Part shown: positions 9,045-21,964 of the stretch, piece after piece
Position numbering within the stretch: position 1 is the first letter of the stretch
Layout: each line of letters begins with the position of its first letter
The notes under the pieces: generated by a model
Told to the model about the DNA's origin: nothing
Databases searched by the model: none
Seen by the model: the letters and a program-made list of their open reading frames with translations, nothing else
Made by a program: the position numbers and the translations under genes
Source: Mycolicibacillus parakoreensis
GTDB lineage: Bacteria > Actinomycetota > Actinomycetes > Mycobacteriales > Mycobacteriaceae
NCBI RefSeq assembly: GCF_022370835.2
Contig: NZ_CP092365.1
Location: forward strand, 1,798,001 to 1,862,000
Reading direction: 5' to 3'
Length of the DNA stretch: 64,000 nucleotides

Positions 9045-9649
9045 TTAGCGCAGCGCCCGCAGCGCGGGCACCAACAGCGCCAGCGCCCGGCCGCGGTGGG
9101 AGGCCGCGTCCTTCTGGGCGGGGGTGAGTTCGGCGGCGGTCCGGGTGCCCCCGGCCGGGACGAACACCGGGTCGTAGCCGAACCCGCCGTCGCCGCGGGG
9201 CGCACGGGCGATGCGGCCCGCCCACTCGCCGCGCACCACGGTCTGCTGGGCGGCGGCCGGGCCCCACACCAGCGCACACGCCGACACGAACGCCGCATCC
9301 CGGCGGTCGTCGGGAACATCGTGCAGCTGGGCCAGCAGCAGTGCGGTGTTGGCCGCGTCGTCGCCGTGGCGCCCACACCAGCGCGCCGAGAGCACCCCGG
9401 GCATCCCGCCCAGCGCGGCCACCGCCAGCCCCGAGTCGTCGGCGACGGTGGCCAGCCCGGTCGCGGTGAACCCGTCGCGGGCCTTGGCCAGCGCGTTCTG
9501 CTCGAAACTGGCGCCGGTCTCCGGCGCCTCGGGGAACGGCGGCACGTCGGCCAGCGACCGCAGCGTCAGCGCGGTCAGCCCGGCGTCGTCGAGGACCCGG
9601 CGCAGCTCGGCCAGCTTCTTGGGATTGCGGCTGGCCACCAGCAGCGCGG

Positions 9650-9653
<4 letters not shown>
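9045..9653 (-). CDS. rdgB: non-canonical purine NTP pyrophosphatase (RdgB/HAM1)
   Basis: It should hydrolyse dITP, ITP and XTP to monophosphates, cleaning the nucleotide pool. Family motifs are [10 protein letters not shown], the acidic segment [23 protein letters not shown] and the C-terminal [11 protein letters not shown] and SHRGRAL. The usual mycobacterial N-terminus (a hydrophobic strand then ASRN) is complete only if translation begins at a CTG at 9653 that overlaps the rph stop as CTGA, giving 202 residues. The first canonical codon is GTG at 9638, which removes five residues including part of the first beta strand. It is the last gene of the clpS-to-rdgB block and follows rph as in M. 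tuberculosis. Confidence 0.9.
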
Positions 9654-10429
<776 letters not shown>

Positions 10430-10451
10430 CCGCACCACCCTAGTCGGCGGG

Positions 10452-11249
10452 TCAGCCGGTGCGACGGACCCGCTCGGAGTGCCCGATCTCGAAGGTCTCG
10501 TCGCAGGAGACGACGTGGACCGGCCCGTCGAACTCGGCGGTGGCCTCGGCCAGCACCTCCTCGCGGGACGTCCACGGCGGGATGTGGGTGAGCAGCAACT
10601 CCCCCACCTGGGCCTCCGCGGCGATACGGCCCGCCTCGGTGCCCGACAGGTGCAGGTTGCGGGGCCGGTCGGGGCTGTGCGTCCACGACGCCTCGCAGAG
10701 GAACACATCCGCGCCGCGGGCCAGGTCCACCACCGCCTCGCAGTAGCCGGTGTTGCCGCTGTAGACCAGCGACGAGCCGGTGCCGTCGGTGAACCGCAGC
10801 CCGTAGGACTCGGTCGGGTGGCACACCGCCTTCGGGGTCACCGTCAACGCCCCCAACGTCACCGTCTCGCCGTCCCGCCACGGGTGCACCTGGAAGATGT
10901 CGGAGAAGTCGTCGATCTCCCCGCCGTACGGCGAGGACGCCGCGCCCAGCCGCGACACGGTGTCGCTGGGCCCGTACATCAGCGCCCGCCCCACCGGGGC
11001 GGCGGGGTGGAAGCGCCGCCACACGAACAGCCCGGGCAGGTCCAGGCAGTGGTCGGCGTGCAGATGCGACAGCAGCACGTCGACCTCGCCGGGATCGACG
11101 TAGCGCTGCAGCGCCCCGAGCACTCCCCCGCCGAAGTCGACCACCAGCGGCGTGGTGTCCGGGGCGCGCAGAAGGTAGCCCGATGCCGGCGACGACGGGC
11201 CGACGACGCTGCCGGACCAGCCGAGCACGGTGAGTTGCACGGTGACCAC
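10452..11249 (-). CDS. metallo-beta-lactamase-fold phosphodiesterase (Rv1339-like)
   Basis: A 265-residue metal hydrolase with [11 protein letters not shown] (HxHxDH), a downstream VCHPTES histidine and the C-terminal THIPPW. M. tuberculosis Rv1339 has been reported as an atypical class II-like cAMP phosphodiesterase, so this protein may lower cAMP. One oddity: at the position where MBL-fold enzymes usually carry the metal-bridging Asp (SGDTG), this protein reads YSGNTGY (about residue 173). If the base calls are right, activity or metal use may be altered. Start GTG 11249 or GTG 11240. It lies between murI (54-nt gap) and rph (22-nt gap). Confidence 0.85.
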   Translation of the reverse strand: MVTVQLTVLGWSGSVVGPSSPASGYLLRAPDTTPLVVDFGGGVLGALQRYVDPGEVDVLLSHLHADHCLDLPGLFVWRRFHPAAPVGRALMYGPSDTVSRLGAASSPYGGEIDDFSDIFQVHPWRDGETVTLGALTVTPKAVCHPTESYGLRFTDGTGSSLVYSGNTGYCEAVVDLARGADVFLCEASWTHSPDRPRNLHLSGTEAGRIAAEAQVGELLLTHIPPWTSREEVLAEATAEFDGPVHVVSCDETFEIGHSERVRRTG

Positions 11250-11303
11250 TGTGCCACGTTCGTCACCGTGATGGCCACGACATGGCCGGTTGCATCCCGA
11301 TTG

Positions 11304-14084
<2,781 letters not shown>

Positions 14085-14110
14085 GGTGGCTCCTCGCTGT
14101 TGGGTCGGGA

Positions 14111-14524
14111 CTAGTACTGCTCGACGACGTTGACGGGTTCCTCGGTGACCACGCCGTCGCGGATGCGGAAGCTGCGCAGCTCGACGGTGTCGGGGTCGCG
14201 GGTGGACACCAGCACGTAGTGCGCTCCCGGCTCACCGGCCAGGTCGACGTCGGTGCGGCTGGGGTAGGCCTCGGTGGCGGTGTGGGAGTGATAGATCACC
14301 ACCGGCTCCTCGCCGGCGGCGTCCATCTCCCGCCACACGCGCAGCTGTTCGCCGGAGTCGAACCGGTAGAACGTCGGGGACCGTTCGGCGTTGATCATCG
14401 GGATGTGCCGGTGCGGTCGGTCGCTGTGTTCCGGGCCGGCGAGCACCCCGCACGCCTCATCGGGGTGGTCGGCACGGGCGTGGGCCACCATCGCGTCGAC
14501 CAGGTCGGCCCGGATCACCAGCAC
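14111..14524 (-). CDS. mec: Mec: JAMM zinc hydrolase of CysO-cysteine
   Basis: A 137-residue JAMM/MPN+ metalloprotease. Zinc ligands and catalytic residues are visible: Glu23 (DEACG), His79 and His81 (HSHTATEAYPS), Asp92 (SRTDVD). Mec releases cysteine from CysO-Cys and regenerates the carrier (established for Rv1334). It stands upstream of cysO (26-nt gap). Because CysO here carries extra residues after Gly-Gly, Mec is also the natural candidate to mature the precursor; this second role is inference. Confidence 0.94.
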   Translation of the reverse strand: MLVIRADLVDAMVAHARADHPDEACGVLAGPEHSDRPHRHIPMINAERSPTFYRFDSGEQLRVWREMDAAGEEPVVIYHSHTATEAYPSRTDVDLAGEPGAHYVLVSTRDPDTVELRSFRIRDGVVTEEPVNVVEQY

Positions 14525-14538
14525 GCCGCTCCTCCTCG

Positions 14539-15612
14539 TCAGTCCTCGTCACGGCGCCGCGCGGCGGCGCCCTCGGTGAACGCCCCGGGCAACAGGTCCC
14601 GGTAGGTGGGTATTCCGGCCACCGGCTGCGCGGCCAGCACCGCCACCAGCACCGCCCGCGCCAGGCAGTCGGCGGCCGCGGCCCCCACCGCGGTGACCAC
14701 CGCGGTCTGCGGGGCCAGCCCGGCCGGGATCTCGGCCGCCGGGGCCACCTCGACCGCGCCGGTGGCCAGTGCGAACACCGTATCGCCATCCATCGGGGTG
14801 TGGGCCGGCCGGATGGTGCGGGCCAGCCCGTCGTGGGCGGCGATCGCCACCCGCCGGCAGCCGCTGGGGTCCAGTGCGGCATCGGTGGCCACCGCCGCGA
14901 TGGTGGTGTTGAGCACCGATGCCTCGGCGCCGGCGGCGGCCAGCGCGCCGACCTGCTCGGCCGGCGGGGGCCGCAGCCCGAACTCGCGGATCTGGTCGGC
15001 CTGCCAGGGCAGGCCGGTGGCCGGGTCGACGACGTCGCCGGCGCTGTTGACCACCACCAGCGCCCCGACCGTGACCGTCGCGGTGCCCACGTCCACGGTC
15101 GTCGACGCGGTGCCGATCCCGCCCTTGAGCGCCCCGGCCCGCGCCCCCACCCCGGCGCCGACGGTGCCGACCGTGACCGCGGCGCCCTCGGGGCCGGCGG
15201 CGGCGGCCGCGGCGGCGTAGCCGAACTCGGCGGTGGGCCGATGGCGCCAGGCGCCGACCGGCAGGTCGAAGATGACCGCGGCCGGCACGATCGGGACCAG
15301 ACCGCCCGGCAGCGCCAGGCCGCGCTGCTGCTGCTCCAGAAAGGTCATCACCCCGTCGGCGGCGGCCAGCCCGTAGGCGCTGCCGCCGGTCAGCACCACC
15401 GCATCGACGAACCGCACGCTGTTCGCCGGGTCGAGCAGGTCGGTCTCGCGGCTGCCCGGGGCCCCGCCGCGGCAGTCCACCGCCGCGACCGTGCCCGGTG
15501 GGGCCAGCACCACGGTGGTGCCGCACGCCCAGCCGTGCCCGGCTCGGGCGTCGGGATCGAGGCGCTGATGGTGGCCGACCCGCACCCCGGCGACGTCGGT
15601 GATCGCGTTCAT
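14539..15612 (-). CDS. P1/DmpA-family autoprocessing aminopeptidase-like hydrolase (Rv1333-like)
   Basis: A 357-residue member of the DmpA/BapA (S58) family, Ntn-like enzymes that cut themselves to expose the nucleophile. The candidate autocleavage site is Asn235-Thr236 in VLNTTIAAVATDA. Other family features: MNAITDVAGVRVGHH at the start, LTGGSAYGLAAADGVM, and AAHDGLARTIRPAHTPMDGD. The ATG at 15612 overlaps the DUF2017 stop (ATGA). Members release N-terminal amino acids or act as beta-aminopeptidases; the substrate here is unknown. A long Ala-rich linker near residue 132 is typical of high-GC genes. Confidence 0.85.
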   Translation of the reverse strand: MNAITDVAGVRVGHHQRLDPDARAGHGWACGTTVVLAPPGTVAAVDCRGGAPGSRETDLLDPANSVRFVDAVVLTGGSAYGLAAADGVMTFLEQQQRGLALPGGLVPIVPAAVIFDLPVGAWRHRPTAEFGYAAAAAAAGPEGAAVTVGTVGAGVGARAGALKGGIGTASTTVDVGTATVTVGALVVVNSAGDVVDPATGLPWQADQIREFGLRPPPAEQVGALAAAGAEASVLNTTIAAVATDAALDPSGCRRVAIAAHDGLARTIRPAHTPMDGDTVFALATGAVEVAPAAEIPAGLAPQTAVVTAVGAAAADCLARAVLVAVLAAQPVAGIPTYRDLLPGAFTEGAAARRRDED

Positions 15613-16220
15613 CGGCCCGGTCCGCCGTGCCCGTCGATGAGCGCGAGCACCAGATACTCCTGCAACCAGGTCAGCCACTGGTAGACGTCGAGGTGCCCGG
15701 CCATCGGATGGTCGTCGGCCAGCCGCTCGGGGCCGTCGGGGCCGACGTCGAGCAGGGTGCCCAACGCCAGCCGGACGTCGTTGACCGCGGCCAGCCAGCT
15801 GTTGGCGTCGTCCTCGGTCAGCTCGAACCGGCCGCCCTGCGGGGGCACCGTGGCCAGCACCCGCTCGGCCGCGGCGCGTTTGGCGTCGATGATCTCCGGT
15901 TCGTGCAGGCCGCGCAGGGCGGCGTTGAGACTCGCCGCGGCGTCGGCGCCCTCGGCGTCCTCCGCGTCGGCGCCCCCGGCGTCCGGGCGGTGGAAATCCG
16001 GCAGCAGCCGGCCCAGCGTGGCGTCCTCAGGGCGGCGGCTGTTGCCGGTGCGCATCCCGGTGATCGCCTCCAACTCGTCGTCGGGCGCCGAGTTGGCGCG
16101 CCCGTCGAGCATCTCGATCAGGGAGCTGACCAGCCCGCAGAGCACCGCGGCCTCTCGGGCGTCGACCCCGGAGCGAAAGCGGGGGCCGTCGGGGCCGTCG
16201 ATCCGTCTCCATCTGCGCAC
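15609..16220 (-). CDS. DUF2017 protein (Rv1332-like)
   Basis: A 203-residue soluble protein with RFRSGVDAREAAVLCGLVSSLIEMLDGR near the start and a C-terminal helical part ending YQWLTWLQEYLVLALIDG. This is the actinobacterial DUF2017, found directly after clpS. I chose GTG at 16220 (VRRWRRIDGPDGPRF), 16 nt after the clpS stop, because upstream in-frame sequence would overlap clpS and reads as low-complexity Arg/Pro. The pairing with ClpS suggests a link to regulated proteolysis, but no function is established. Confidence 0.85.
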   Translation of the reverse strand: MRRWRRIDGPDGPRFRSGVDAREAAVLCGLVSSLIEMLDGRANSAPDDELEAITGMRTGNSRRPEDATLGRLLPDFHRPDAGGADAEDAEGADAAASLNAALRGLHEPEIIDAKRAAAERVLATVPPQGGRFELTEDDANSWLAAVNDVRLALGTLLDVGPDGPERLADDHPMAGHLDVYQWLTWLQEYLVLALIDGHGGPGR

Positions 16221-16236
16221 GACGTGCCGGCCCCGC

Positions 16237-16539
16237 TCAGCGGTCCTGCTGCAGGGTCGCCCACAGGCCGGCGGCATGCAGCTTGGCCACGTCGGCCTCC
16301 ATCTTCTCGCGGCTTCCGGCCGACACCACGGCCTTGCCGTCGTGGTGTACCTGCAGCATCAGCTTGGTGGCGTGCGGCTCGCTGTAGCCGAACACCTTCT
16401 GGAACACGTAGGTCACGTAGTTCATCAGGTTGACCGGATCGTCCCAGACGATCGTCACCCAGGGGCTGTCGGTGCCTTCGCTGGCCTCGACGTCGTGGTC
16501 TTCGGCGGTGCCGGGCCGGGTCGGCGCTGACGCAACCAT
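16237..16539 (-). CDS. clpS: ClpS adaptor protein
   Basis: A 100-residue adaptor that hands N-degron substrates to the ClpC1/ClpP protease. The ClpS core is clear: [38 protein letters not shown] and [13 protein letters not shown]. The N-terminal 20 residues are the usual flexible extension. ATG at 16539 gives a length close to that of M. tuberculosis ClpS. It opens an eleven-gene minus-strand block and is divergent from pncB, with 54 nt between the two starts. Confidence 0.95.
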   Translation of the reverse strand: MVASAPTRPGTAEDHDVEASEGTDSPWVTIVWDDPVNLMNYVTYVFQKVFGYSEPHATKLMLQVHHDGKAVVSAGSREKMEADVAKLHAAGLWATLQQDR

Positions 16540-16593
16540 GTCCCGAGGATACCGAGGCCACCGCCGCCGGGCCCGGCCCGATACGGTTGTGCG

Positions 16594-17925
16594 GTGACCG
16601 ACTCGGCCTCGGTGGGACTGCTGACCGACAAATACGAGTTGACCATGCTGGCCGCCGCCCTGGCCGACGGCACGGCGCACCGGCGGGCCACGTTCGAGCT
16701 GTTCGCGCGCCGGCTGCCCTACGGACGCCGCTACGGGGTGGTCGCCGGAACCGGCCGGTTGCTCGAGCTGCTGGCCGACTTCCGGTTCGACGCCGCCGCG
16801 CTGGCGACGCTGGCCGAGTTCCTCGACCCGGCCACCCTGGACTACCTGGCCGGATACCGGTTCACCGGCGACATCGACGGCTACCCGGAGGGCGAGTTGT
16901 ACTTCCCCGGTTCGCCGGTGCTGACGGTGCGTTCCACCTTCGCCGAGGCCGTGCTGCTGGAGACCCTGGCGCTGTCGGTGTTCAACCACGACAGTGCGGT
17001 CGCCTCGGCGGCGGCGCGCATGGTCGTCGCCGCCGGGGACCGGCCGGTCATCGAGATGGGGTCGCGGCGCACCCACGAACAGGCCGCGGTCGCCGCCGCG
17101 CGCGCCGCCTATCTGGCCGGGTTCGCGGCCAGCTCCAATCTGGAGGCCGGCCGCCGCTACGACATCCCGGTGTCGGGCACCAGCGCGCACTCGTTCACGC
17201 TGCTGCACACCGGATCCGACGGCCCCGACGAGGCCGCCGCGTTCGCCGCGCAGGTCGCCGCACTCGGGCCGCAGACCACCCTGCTGGTCGACACCTACGA
17301 CGTCACCACCGGGGTGGCCACCGCCGTGCAGGTGGCCGGACCCGGGCTCGGTGCGGTCCGGCTGGACTCCGGCGACCTCGGGGTGCTGGCACGCCGGGTG
17401 CGCGCGCAGCTCGACGAACTCGGGGCGACCGCCACCCGCATCGTGGTCTCCGGGGATCTCGACGAGTACGCGATCGCCGAACTGCGCGCCGATCCGGTGC
17501 ACAGCTACGGGGTGGGCACCGCGCTGGTCACCGGATCCGGCGCGCCGGCCGCCGGCATGGTCTACAAGCTGGTCGAGATCGACGGCATCCCGGTGCACAA
17601 ACGCAGCAGCCACAAGCACACCGACGGTGGTCACAAGCAGGCGCTGCGCCGGGCGCGCCCCAGCGGCACCGTCACCGAGGAGGTCGTCTACCCGGTCGGG
17701 CGCGCTCCCGCTCCGGACGGCCCCAGCCGACCCCTGACGGTGCCGTTGATGCGCGACGGGCGGATGCTGGGTCGATCGGGGCCGGCGTGGTTGGCCGAGG
17801 CACGCGAGCGGGTCGCCGCCGGGCTGCGCTCGCTGCCGTGGGAGGGACTCAAACTGTCCCGCGGGGACCCGGCGATCCCCACGGTGCGCACCGGCGCGCC
17901 GGCACACTCCCCGACCCGCCCCTAG
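16594..17925 (+). CDS. pncB1: nicotinate phosphoribosyltransferase
   Basis: The first enzyme of the Preiss-Handler NAD salvage route: nicotinate + PRPP + ATP to nicotinate mononucleotide. The 443-residue protein begins [19 protein letters not shown] and shows [24 protein letters not shown] (with the phosphorylated-His region), [20 protein letters not shown] and the basic [11 protein letters not shown] segment. Length and the divergent clpS neighbour match M. tuberculosis pncB1 (Rv1330c). The GTG start at 16594 is the only reasonable one. dinG follows 34 nt downstream. Confidence 0.95.
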   Translation: MTDSASVGLLTDKYELTMLAAALADGTAHRRATFELFARRLPYGRRYGVVAGTGRLLELLADFRFDAAALATLAEFLDPATLDYLAGYRFTGDIDGYPEGELYFPGSPVLTVRSTFAEAVLLETLALSVFNHDSAVASAAARMVVAAGDRPVIEMGSRRTHEQAAVAAARAAYLAGFAASSNLEAGRRYDIPVSGTSAHSFTLLHTGSDGPDEAAAFAAQVAALGPQTTLLVDTYDVTTGVATAVQVAGPGLGAVRLDSGDLGVLARRVRAQLDELGATATRIVVSGDLDEYAIAELRADPVHSYGVGTALVTGSGAPAAGMVYKLVEIDGIPVHKRSSHKHTDGGHKQALRRARPSGTVTEEVVYPVGRAPAPDGPSRPLTVPLMRDGRMLGRSGPAWLAEARERVAAGLRSLPWEGLKLSRGDPAIPTVRTGAPAHSPTRP

Positions 17926-17959
17926 ACTCCGTCCCACGATTCGAGTCAGGGAGAAGACC

Positions 17960-19957
17960 ATCACCTCCACCGATTCGCCGGCGCCGCCGCTCGCGGAGCT
18001 GCTGGCCACCGCGGTCGCCGCCCTGGGCGGTCAGCCCCGCGGCGGCCAACAGCAGATGGCCGACGCGGTGGCCGCCGCCGTCGACAGCGCGACGCACCTG
18101 GCCGTGCAGGCCGGCACCGGCACCGGCAAGTCGCTGGCCTACCTGGTGCCCGCACTGGGCCGGGCGGTCACCGACGACACCCCGGTGGTCGTCTCGACCG
18201 CGACGATCGCGCTGCAACGCCAACTGGTCGAGCGGGATCTGCCCCGGCTGGTCGCCGCGCTGGCCCCGGCGCTGGGCCGTGAACCGCGCTACGCGCTGCT
18301 CAAGGGCCGGCGTAACTACCTGTGCCTGAACAAGATCCACGCGGAATCGGCCGACCAAGCTGAGCCCGTCGACCAGGACGAGCTGTTCGACCCGGTGGCG
18401 GCCACCGCCCTCGGCCGCGACGTGCAGCGCCTCACCGCCTGGGCCGAGACCACCGACACCGGTGACCGCGACGACCTGACCCCCGGGGTGCGCGAGCGGG
18501 CCTGGAGCCAGGTCGCGGTCTCGGCGCGGGAGTGCCTCGGCGCGGCGCGCTGTCCGTATGCCGCGGAGTGTTTCTCCGAGCGGGCCCGGGCGCGGGCCGG
18601 TGCCGCCGACGTCGTCGTCACCAACCACGCGCTGCTGGCCATCGACGCGCTCGGGGAGGCGGCGCTCCTGCCGGAGCATGACCTGCTGGTCGTCGACGAG
18701 GCCCACGAGTTGGCCGACCGGGTCACCGCGGTGGCCACCGGGGAGCTCAGCGCCGCAACGCTGACGGTGGCGACCCGCCGCATCGGGCGGCTGATCGACC
18801 CCGAGCTGGTGCAGCGGTTGGAGACCGCGGCCACCACGTTCGGCGCGGTGCTGCACGACGCGGAGCCCGGGCGCATCGACCACCTCGACGACGAACTGGC
18901 CGCGCACCTGACGGCGCTGCGTGACGCCGCCGGCGCGGCGCGTGCCGGCATCGACACCGCGCCGACCGATCCGCGGGCGGCGGCGGCCCGCCTGGAGGCC
19001 AGTGTGGCCGTCGGCGAGATCGCCGAGACCGCCGCGCGGACGGTGGCGGCGTTCGGCCCCGCGCTCACCGAGCGCACCGAGGTGGTCTGGCTCGACCACG
19101 AGGAGTCCCGCGGCGGTCGGCGCTCGGTGCTGCGGGTGGCGCCGCTGTCGGTGGCCGCGTTGCTGCGCGGCCGGCTGTTCCGGCGGGCCACCACCGTGTT
19201 GACCTCGGCGACGCTCACCGTCGGCGGCTCCTTCGACACGATGGCCGACGCCTGGGGGCTGACCGGCTCGGCCGCCGAGGCACCGCGCTGGCGCGGCCTG
19301 GACGTCGGCTCCCCGTTCGACCATGCCCGCGCGGGCATCCTCTACATCGCCGCGCACCTGCCGCCGCCGGGGCGCGACGGCACCGGGTCGGTCGAGCAGC
19401 TCAGCGAGATCGCCGACCTGATCACCGCCGCGGGCGGGCGCACGCTGGGGCTGTTCTCCTCCATGCGGGCCGCGCGGGCGGCCGCCGACGCGATGCGGGA
19501 GCGCCTCGAGGTCCCGGTGTTGTGCCAGGGCGAGGACGGCACCGGCGCGCTGATCGACCGGTTCGCCGCCGACCCAGAAACCTGCCTGTTCGGCACGTTG
19601 TCGCTGTGGCAGGGTGTCGACGTGCCCGGCCCCGCGCTCTCACTGGTGCTCATCGACCGGATCCCGTTCCCGCGTCCCGACGATCCGCTGCTGGCCGCCC
19701 GGCAGCGCGCCGTCAGCGCTCACGGCGGCAACGGGTTCATGGCGGTGGCGGCCAGTCACGCCGCGCTGCTGCTGGCGCAGGGCGCGGGCCGGCTGCTGCG
19801 TCGCATCGACGACCGCGGGGTGATCGCGGTGCTCGACTCGCGGCTGCTCACCGCCCGCTACGGCGGGTATCTGCGCGCGTCGCTGCCGCCGTTCTGGGAG
19901 ACCACCGACGCCCACCGGGTCCGCGCGGCGCTGCGCCGGTTGCGCGGCGCGCACTAG
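17960..19957 (+). CDS. dinG: DinG-family superfamily 2 DNA helicase
   Basis: An XPD/DinG-like 5'-3' helicase. Walker A is QAGTGTGKS (Lys57), the DEAH box is [10 protein letters not shown], and four cysteines ([23 protein letters not shown]) fit the iron-sulfur cluster. Later motifs are [35 protein letters not shown] and [10 protein letters not shown]. Homology demands about 32 residues before the first ATG (18056), but that stretch has no ATG, GTG or TTG. A GGGAG Shine-Dalgarno followed by ATC at 17960 is the best start and gives 665 residues, one off the M. tuberculosis length I recall. Either ATC is used or a base differs from the genome. Confidence 0.9.
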   Translation: MTSTDSPAPPLAELLATAVAALGGQPRGGQQQMADAVAAAVDSATHLAVQAGTGTGKSLAYLVPALGRAVTDDTPVVVSTATIALQRQLVERDLPRLVAALAPALGREPRYALLKGRRNYLCLNKIHAESADQAEPVDQDELFDPVAATALGRDVQRLTAWAETTDTGDRDDLTPGVRERAWSQVAVSARECLGAARCPYAAECFSERARARAGAADVVVTNHALLAIDALGEAALLPEHDLLVVDEAHELADRVTAVATGELSAATLTVATRRIGRLIDPELVQRLETAATTFGAVLHDAEPGRIDHLDDELAAHLTALRDAAGAARAGIDTAPTDPRAAAARLEASVAVGEIAETAARTVAAFGPALTERTEVVWLDHEESRGGRRSVLRVAPLSVAALLRGRLFRRATTVLTSATLTVGGSFDTMADAWGLTGSAAEAPRWRGLDVGSPFDHARAGILYIAAHLPPPGRDGTGSVEQLSEIADLITAAGGRTLGLFSSMRAARAAADAMRERLEVPVLCQGEDGTGALIDRFAADPETCLFGTLSLWQGVDVPGPALSLVLIDRIPFPRPDDPLLAARQRAVSAHGGNGFMAVAASHAALLLAQGAGRLLRRIDDRGVIAVLDSRLLTARYGGYLRASLPPFWETTDAHRVRAALRRLRGAH

Positions 19958-19992
19958 CCGCGCACCAGCATCGACGGTCATCGACGCCCCGG

Positions 19993-20565
19993 TCAGGGCC
20001 GGATTGGCTCCATGGCGGGCGCGGTGTAGGAGGGGCCGAGGAAGCGGCGCACCATGGCGCGCTGGTCGGCGAGGTCTTTCACCGGCCAGCACCACAGTGC
20101 AAGAAAGACGCGGATCAGCCACTGCGCGGCGAGCGGATCGTCGTTGTCGGCGCCGAGCATCTCCGCGGCGAACGCGGTGATCGCCGGTGAGTTGGTGACC
20201 CATTCGTCGGTGGGGCCAGGATGCATCTGGCGCATGAGGTGCGCGAGCGGATCTGACCGCAGGCGTTCGAGAGCGGTGATGGTGGCGGTGACGACCCGTT
20301 CCGGTCCGCGTAGGTCGGCGATGGCGTCGCGTGCCGCGTCGACGATGCGCTCCGCGTGCAGGGCGATCACGGTGTCGCGGATCGCCGCCTTGCCGCCGGT
20401 GTGCCGGTAGATCGTCGCCGGCGAGCAGTGCACCTCGGCGGCCAGGGCTTCGATGGTGAAGGCGCCATACCCCCACCGGGAAATCAGGTCGGCGGCCGCA
20501 GCCACGATTCGCTCGGTGGCTTCGCTGCGTCGATCACGGCCCAGCAGCCAGTCCGTCTGAGCCAT
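19993..20565 (-). CDS. TetR-family transcriptional regulator
   Basis: A 190-residue regulator. The N-terminal helix-turn-helix reads ATERIVAAAADLISRWGYGAFTIEALAAEVHCSPATIYRHTGGK; the C-terminal ligand domain has many Trp residues (QWLIRVFLALWCWPV), suggesting a hydrophobic ligand pocket. ATG at 20565 has AGGAGA at good spacing. It is divergent from the cyp144-like gene, the same arrangement as Rv1776c/Rv1777 in M. tuberculosis, so it probably controls the P450. Codon third positions are less strictly G/C than in dinG and glgP on either side. Confidence 0.85.
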   Translation of the reverse strand: MAQTDWLLGRDRRSEATERIVAAAADLISRWGYGAFTIEALAAEVHCSPATIYRHTGGKAAIRDTVIALHAERIVDAARDAIADLRGPERVVTATITALERLRSDPLAHLMRQMHPGPTDEWVTNSPAITAFAAEMLGADNDDPLAAQWLIRVFLALWCWPVKDLADQRAMVRRFLGPSYTAPAMEPIRP

Positions 20566-20595
20566 TCGTGTTCTCCTGTCGACAGCCTGAAACGA

Positions 20596-20636
20596 TTTTC
20601 GCACGGTGATACATGAACGGAAATTTTTCTCACGGT
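20596..20636. promoter_or_regulatory. candidate operator repeats between tetR and cyp144
   Basis: Two direct repeats TTTTCnCACGGT lie at 20596-20607 and 20625-20636, 29 bp apart, in the 187-bp divergent region. The second copy continues into a near-palindrome CACGGTATCGTG. AT-rich runs in between are unusual for this DNA. The location suggests a binding site for the adjacent TetR protein; this is inference from position and repetition. Confidence 0.35.
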
Positions 20637-20752
20637 ATCGTGCTGGTCGCATGTCGGAGTGACGACCGGCGCCGCCCCGCCCGCGCGGCACCGACTTTTC
20701 AACGTGGACACGTCGTCTTGATCTGGCGTCGTGGGGCCGCCAGCCTGGACCG

Positions 20753-21958
20753 ATGACGGTCATCGAGGCCCCGGAGCTGTTCTTCGGTCACCAAGGGCTG
20801 CAGGATCCCTATCCCCTGTACGACCGGATGCGTGCCGATGGGCCGGTGCAGCGGATCGGCGATTCAGGGTTCTACGCGGTATGCGGGTGGAATGCGGTGG
20901 TTGAGGCGGTCGATCGGGTGGAGGACTTCTCCTCCAACCTCACCGCGACCATGGTCTATCGCGAGGGCGCGGTCACCCCGTTGACGATGGCGCCGCTGGA
21001 CGACCCGTCGCACGCCCTGGCCACCGCCGACGACCCCGTGCACGGGTTCCACCGCAAACTGCTGCTGCCGCACCTGTCGGTGAAGCGGGTCCGCGTCATC
21101 GAGGAGTTCGCCGCGGACGCCGCGGGCCGGCTCTGGGAGCAGAACCTGTCCCACAGCCGCATCGAGTGGATGAGTGCCGTGGCCAACCGGCTTCCGATGA
21201 TGGTGGTGGCCACGCTGCTCGGCTTGCCCTCCGACGACGTCGACACGTTGATCCGGCTCGGATACGCCACCACCACCTTGCTCGACGGTGTGGTGGCCCC
21301 CGAGCAACTCCAGGCAGCCGGCGAGGCGGCGCTGGAGCTGTCCGGTTATGTCCTGCAACACTTCGAGAAACCCGGTTCGCATAGCGGGCTGATCGCGGAT
21401 CTGGCCGCCCGCTACGCGTCGGGCGAACTGGAGCAGGTGCCGGCGCTGGGAGTCATGCTCACGTTGTTCAGCGCCGCCGGCGAATCGACTGCGTCACTTT
21501 TGGGCAGCGCGGCGTGGATTCTGGCCGACAAGCCCGACGTTCAGCGGCGACTGCGCGACGATCCGACCTTGTTGGAGGCCTTCATCGAAGAGACCTTGCG
21601 TTTCGAATCGCCGTTTCGCGGGCACTATCGCCACGTGCGGCGCGACACGACGCTGGGTGGCGTGGCCGTGCCCGCGGACTCCCACCTGCTGCTGCTGTGG
21701 GGCGCGGCCAATCGCGATCCGGCGCACTTCGAAGCACCCGACGAGTTCCGGCTCGACCGCGCCAGCGCCAAGAACCACCTTGCCTTCGGCAGAGGCGTGC
21801 ACTTCTGCGTGGGCAACGTCCTGGCGCGCGTCGAGGCACGGATCATTTTGGCGACGCTGCTGCAGCGCACAACCTGGATCGAGCCGGCCGACGTCGGACA
21901 GTGGCTCCCCAGCATTCTGGTGCGGCGCCTCAAGCACTTGGAGCTCGAAGTCAGCTAG
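20753..21958 (+). CDS. cyp144: cytochrome P450, CYP144-like
   Basis: A 401-residue soluble P450. I-helix oxygen-binding AAGEST, the K-helix ExxR (EETLR) and the heme loop FGRGVHFCVGN with the thiolate Cys are all present. Long shared stretches with M. tuberculosis CYP144A1 (Rv1777) as I recall it (QDPYPLYDRMRA, NRLPMMVVA, FRGHYRHVRR, SHLLLLWGAANRDPAHFEAP, WLPSILVRR) place it in this family. The start at 20753 gives the short form without a long N-terminal extension. The physiological substrate of CYP144 is not known. It sits between dinG and glgP, which are neighbours in M. tuberculosis. Confidence 0.9.
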   Translation: MTVIEAPELFFGHQGLQDPYPLYDRMRADGPVQRIGDSGFYAVCGWNAVVEAVDRVEDFSSNLTATMVYREGAVTPLTMAPLDDPSHALATADDPVHGFHRKLLLPHLSVKRVRVIEEFAADAAGRLWEQNLSHSRIEWMSAVANRLPMMVVATLLGLPSDDVDTLIRLGYATTTLLDGVVAPEQLQAAGEAALELSGYVLQHFEKPGSHSGLIADLAARYASGELEQVPALGVMLTLFSAAGESTASLLGSAAWILADKPDVQRRLRDDPTLLEAFIEETLRFESPFRGHYRHVRRDTTLGGVAVPADSHLLLLWGAANRDPAHFEAPDEFRLDRASAKNHLAFGRGVHFCVGNVLARVEARIILATLLQRTTWIEPADVGQWLPSILVRRLKHLELEVS

Positions 21959-21964
21959 CCTGCG

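Noticed and set aside
16237..18009. Apparent 590-residue minus-strand protein that includes ClpS
   Set aside because: Only the last 100 residues are ClpS-like; the rest is antisense to pncB. The ATG at 16539 is the real start.
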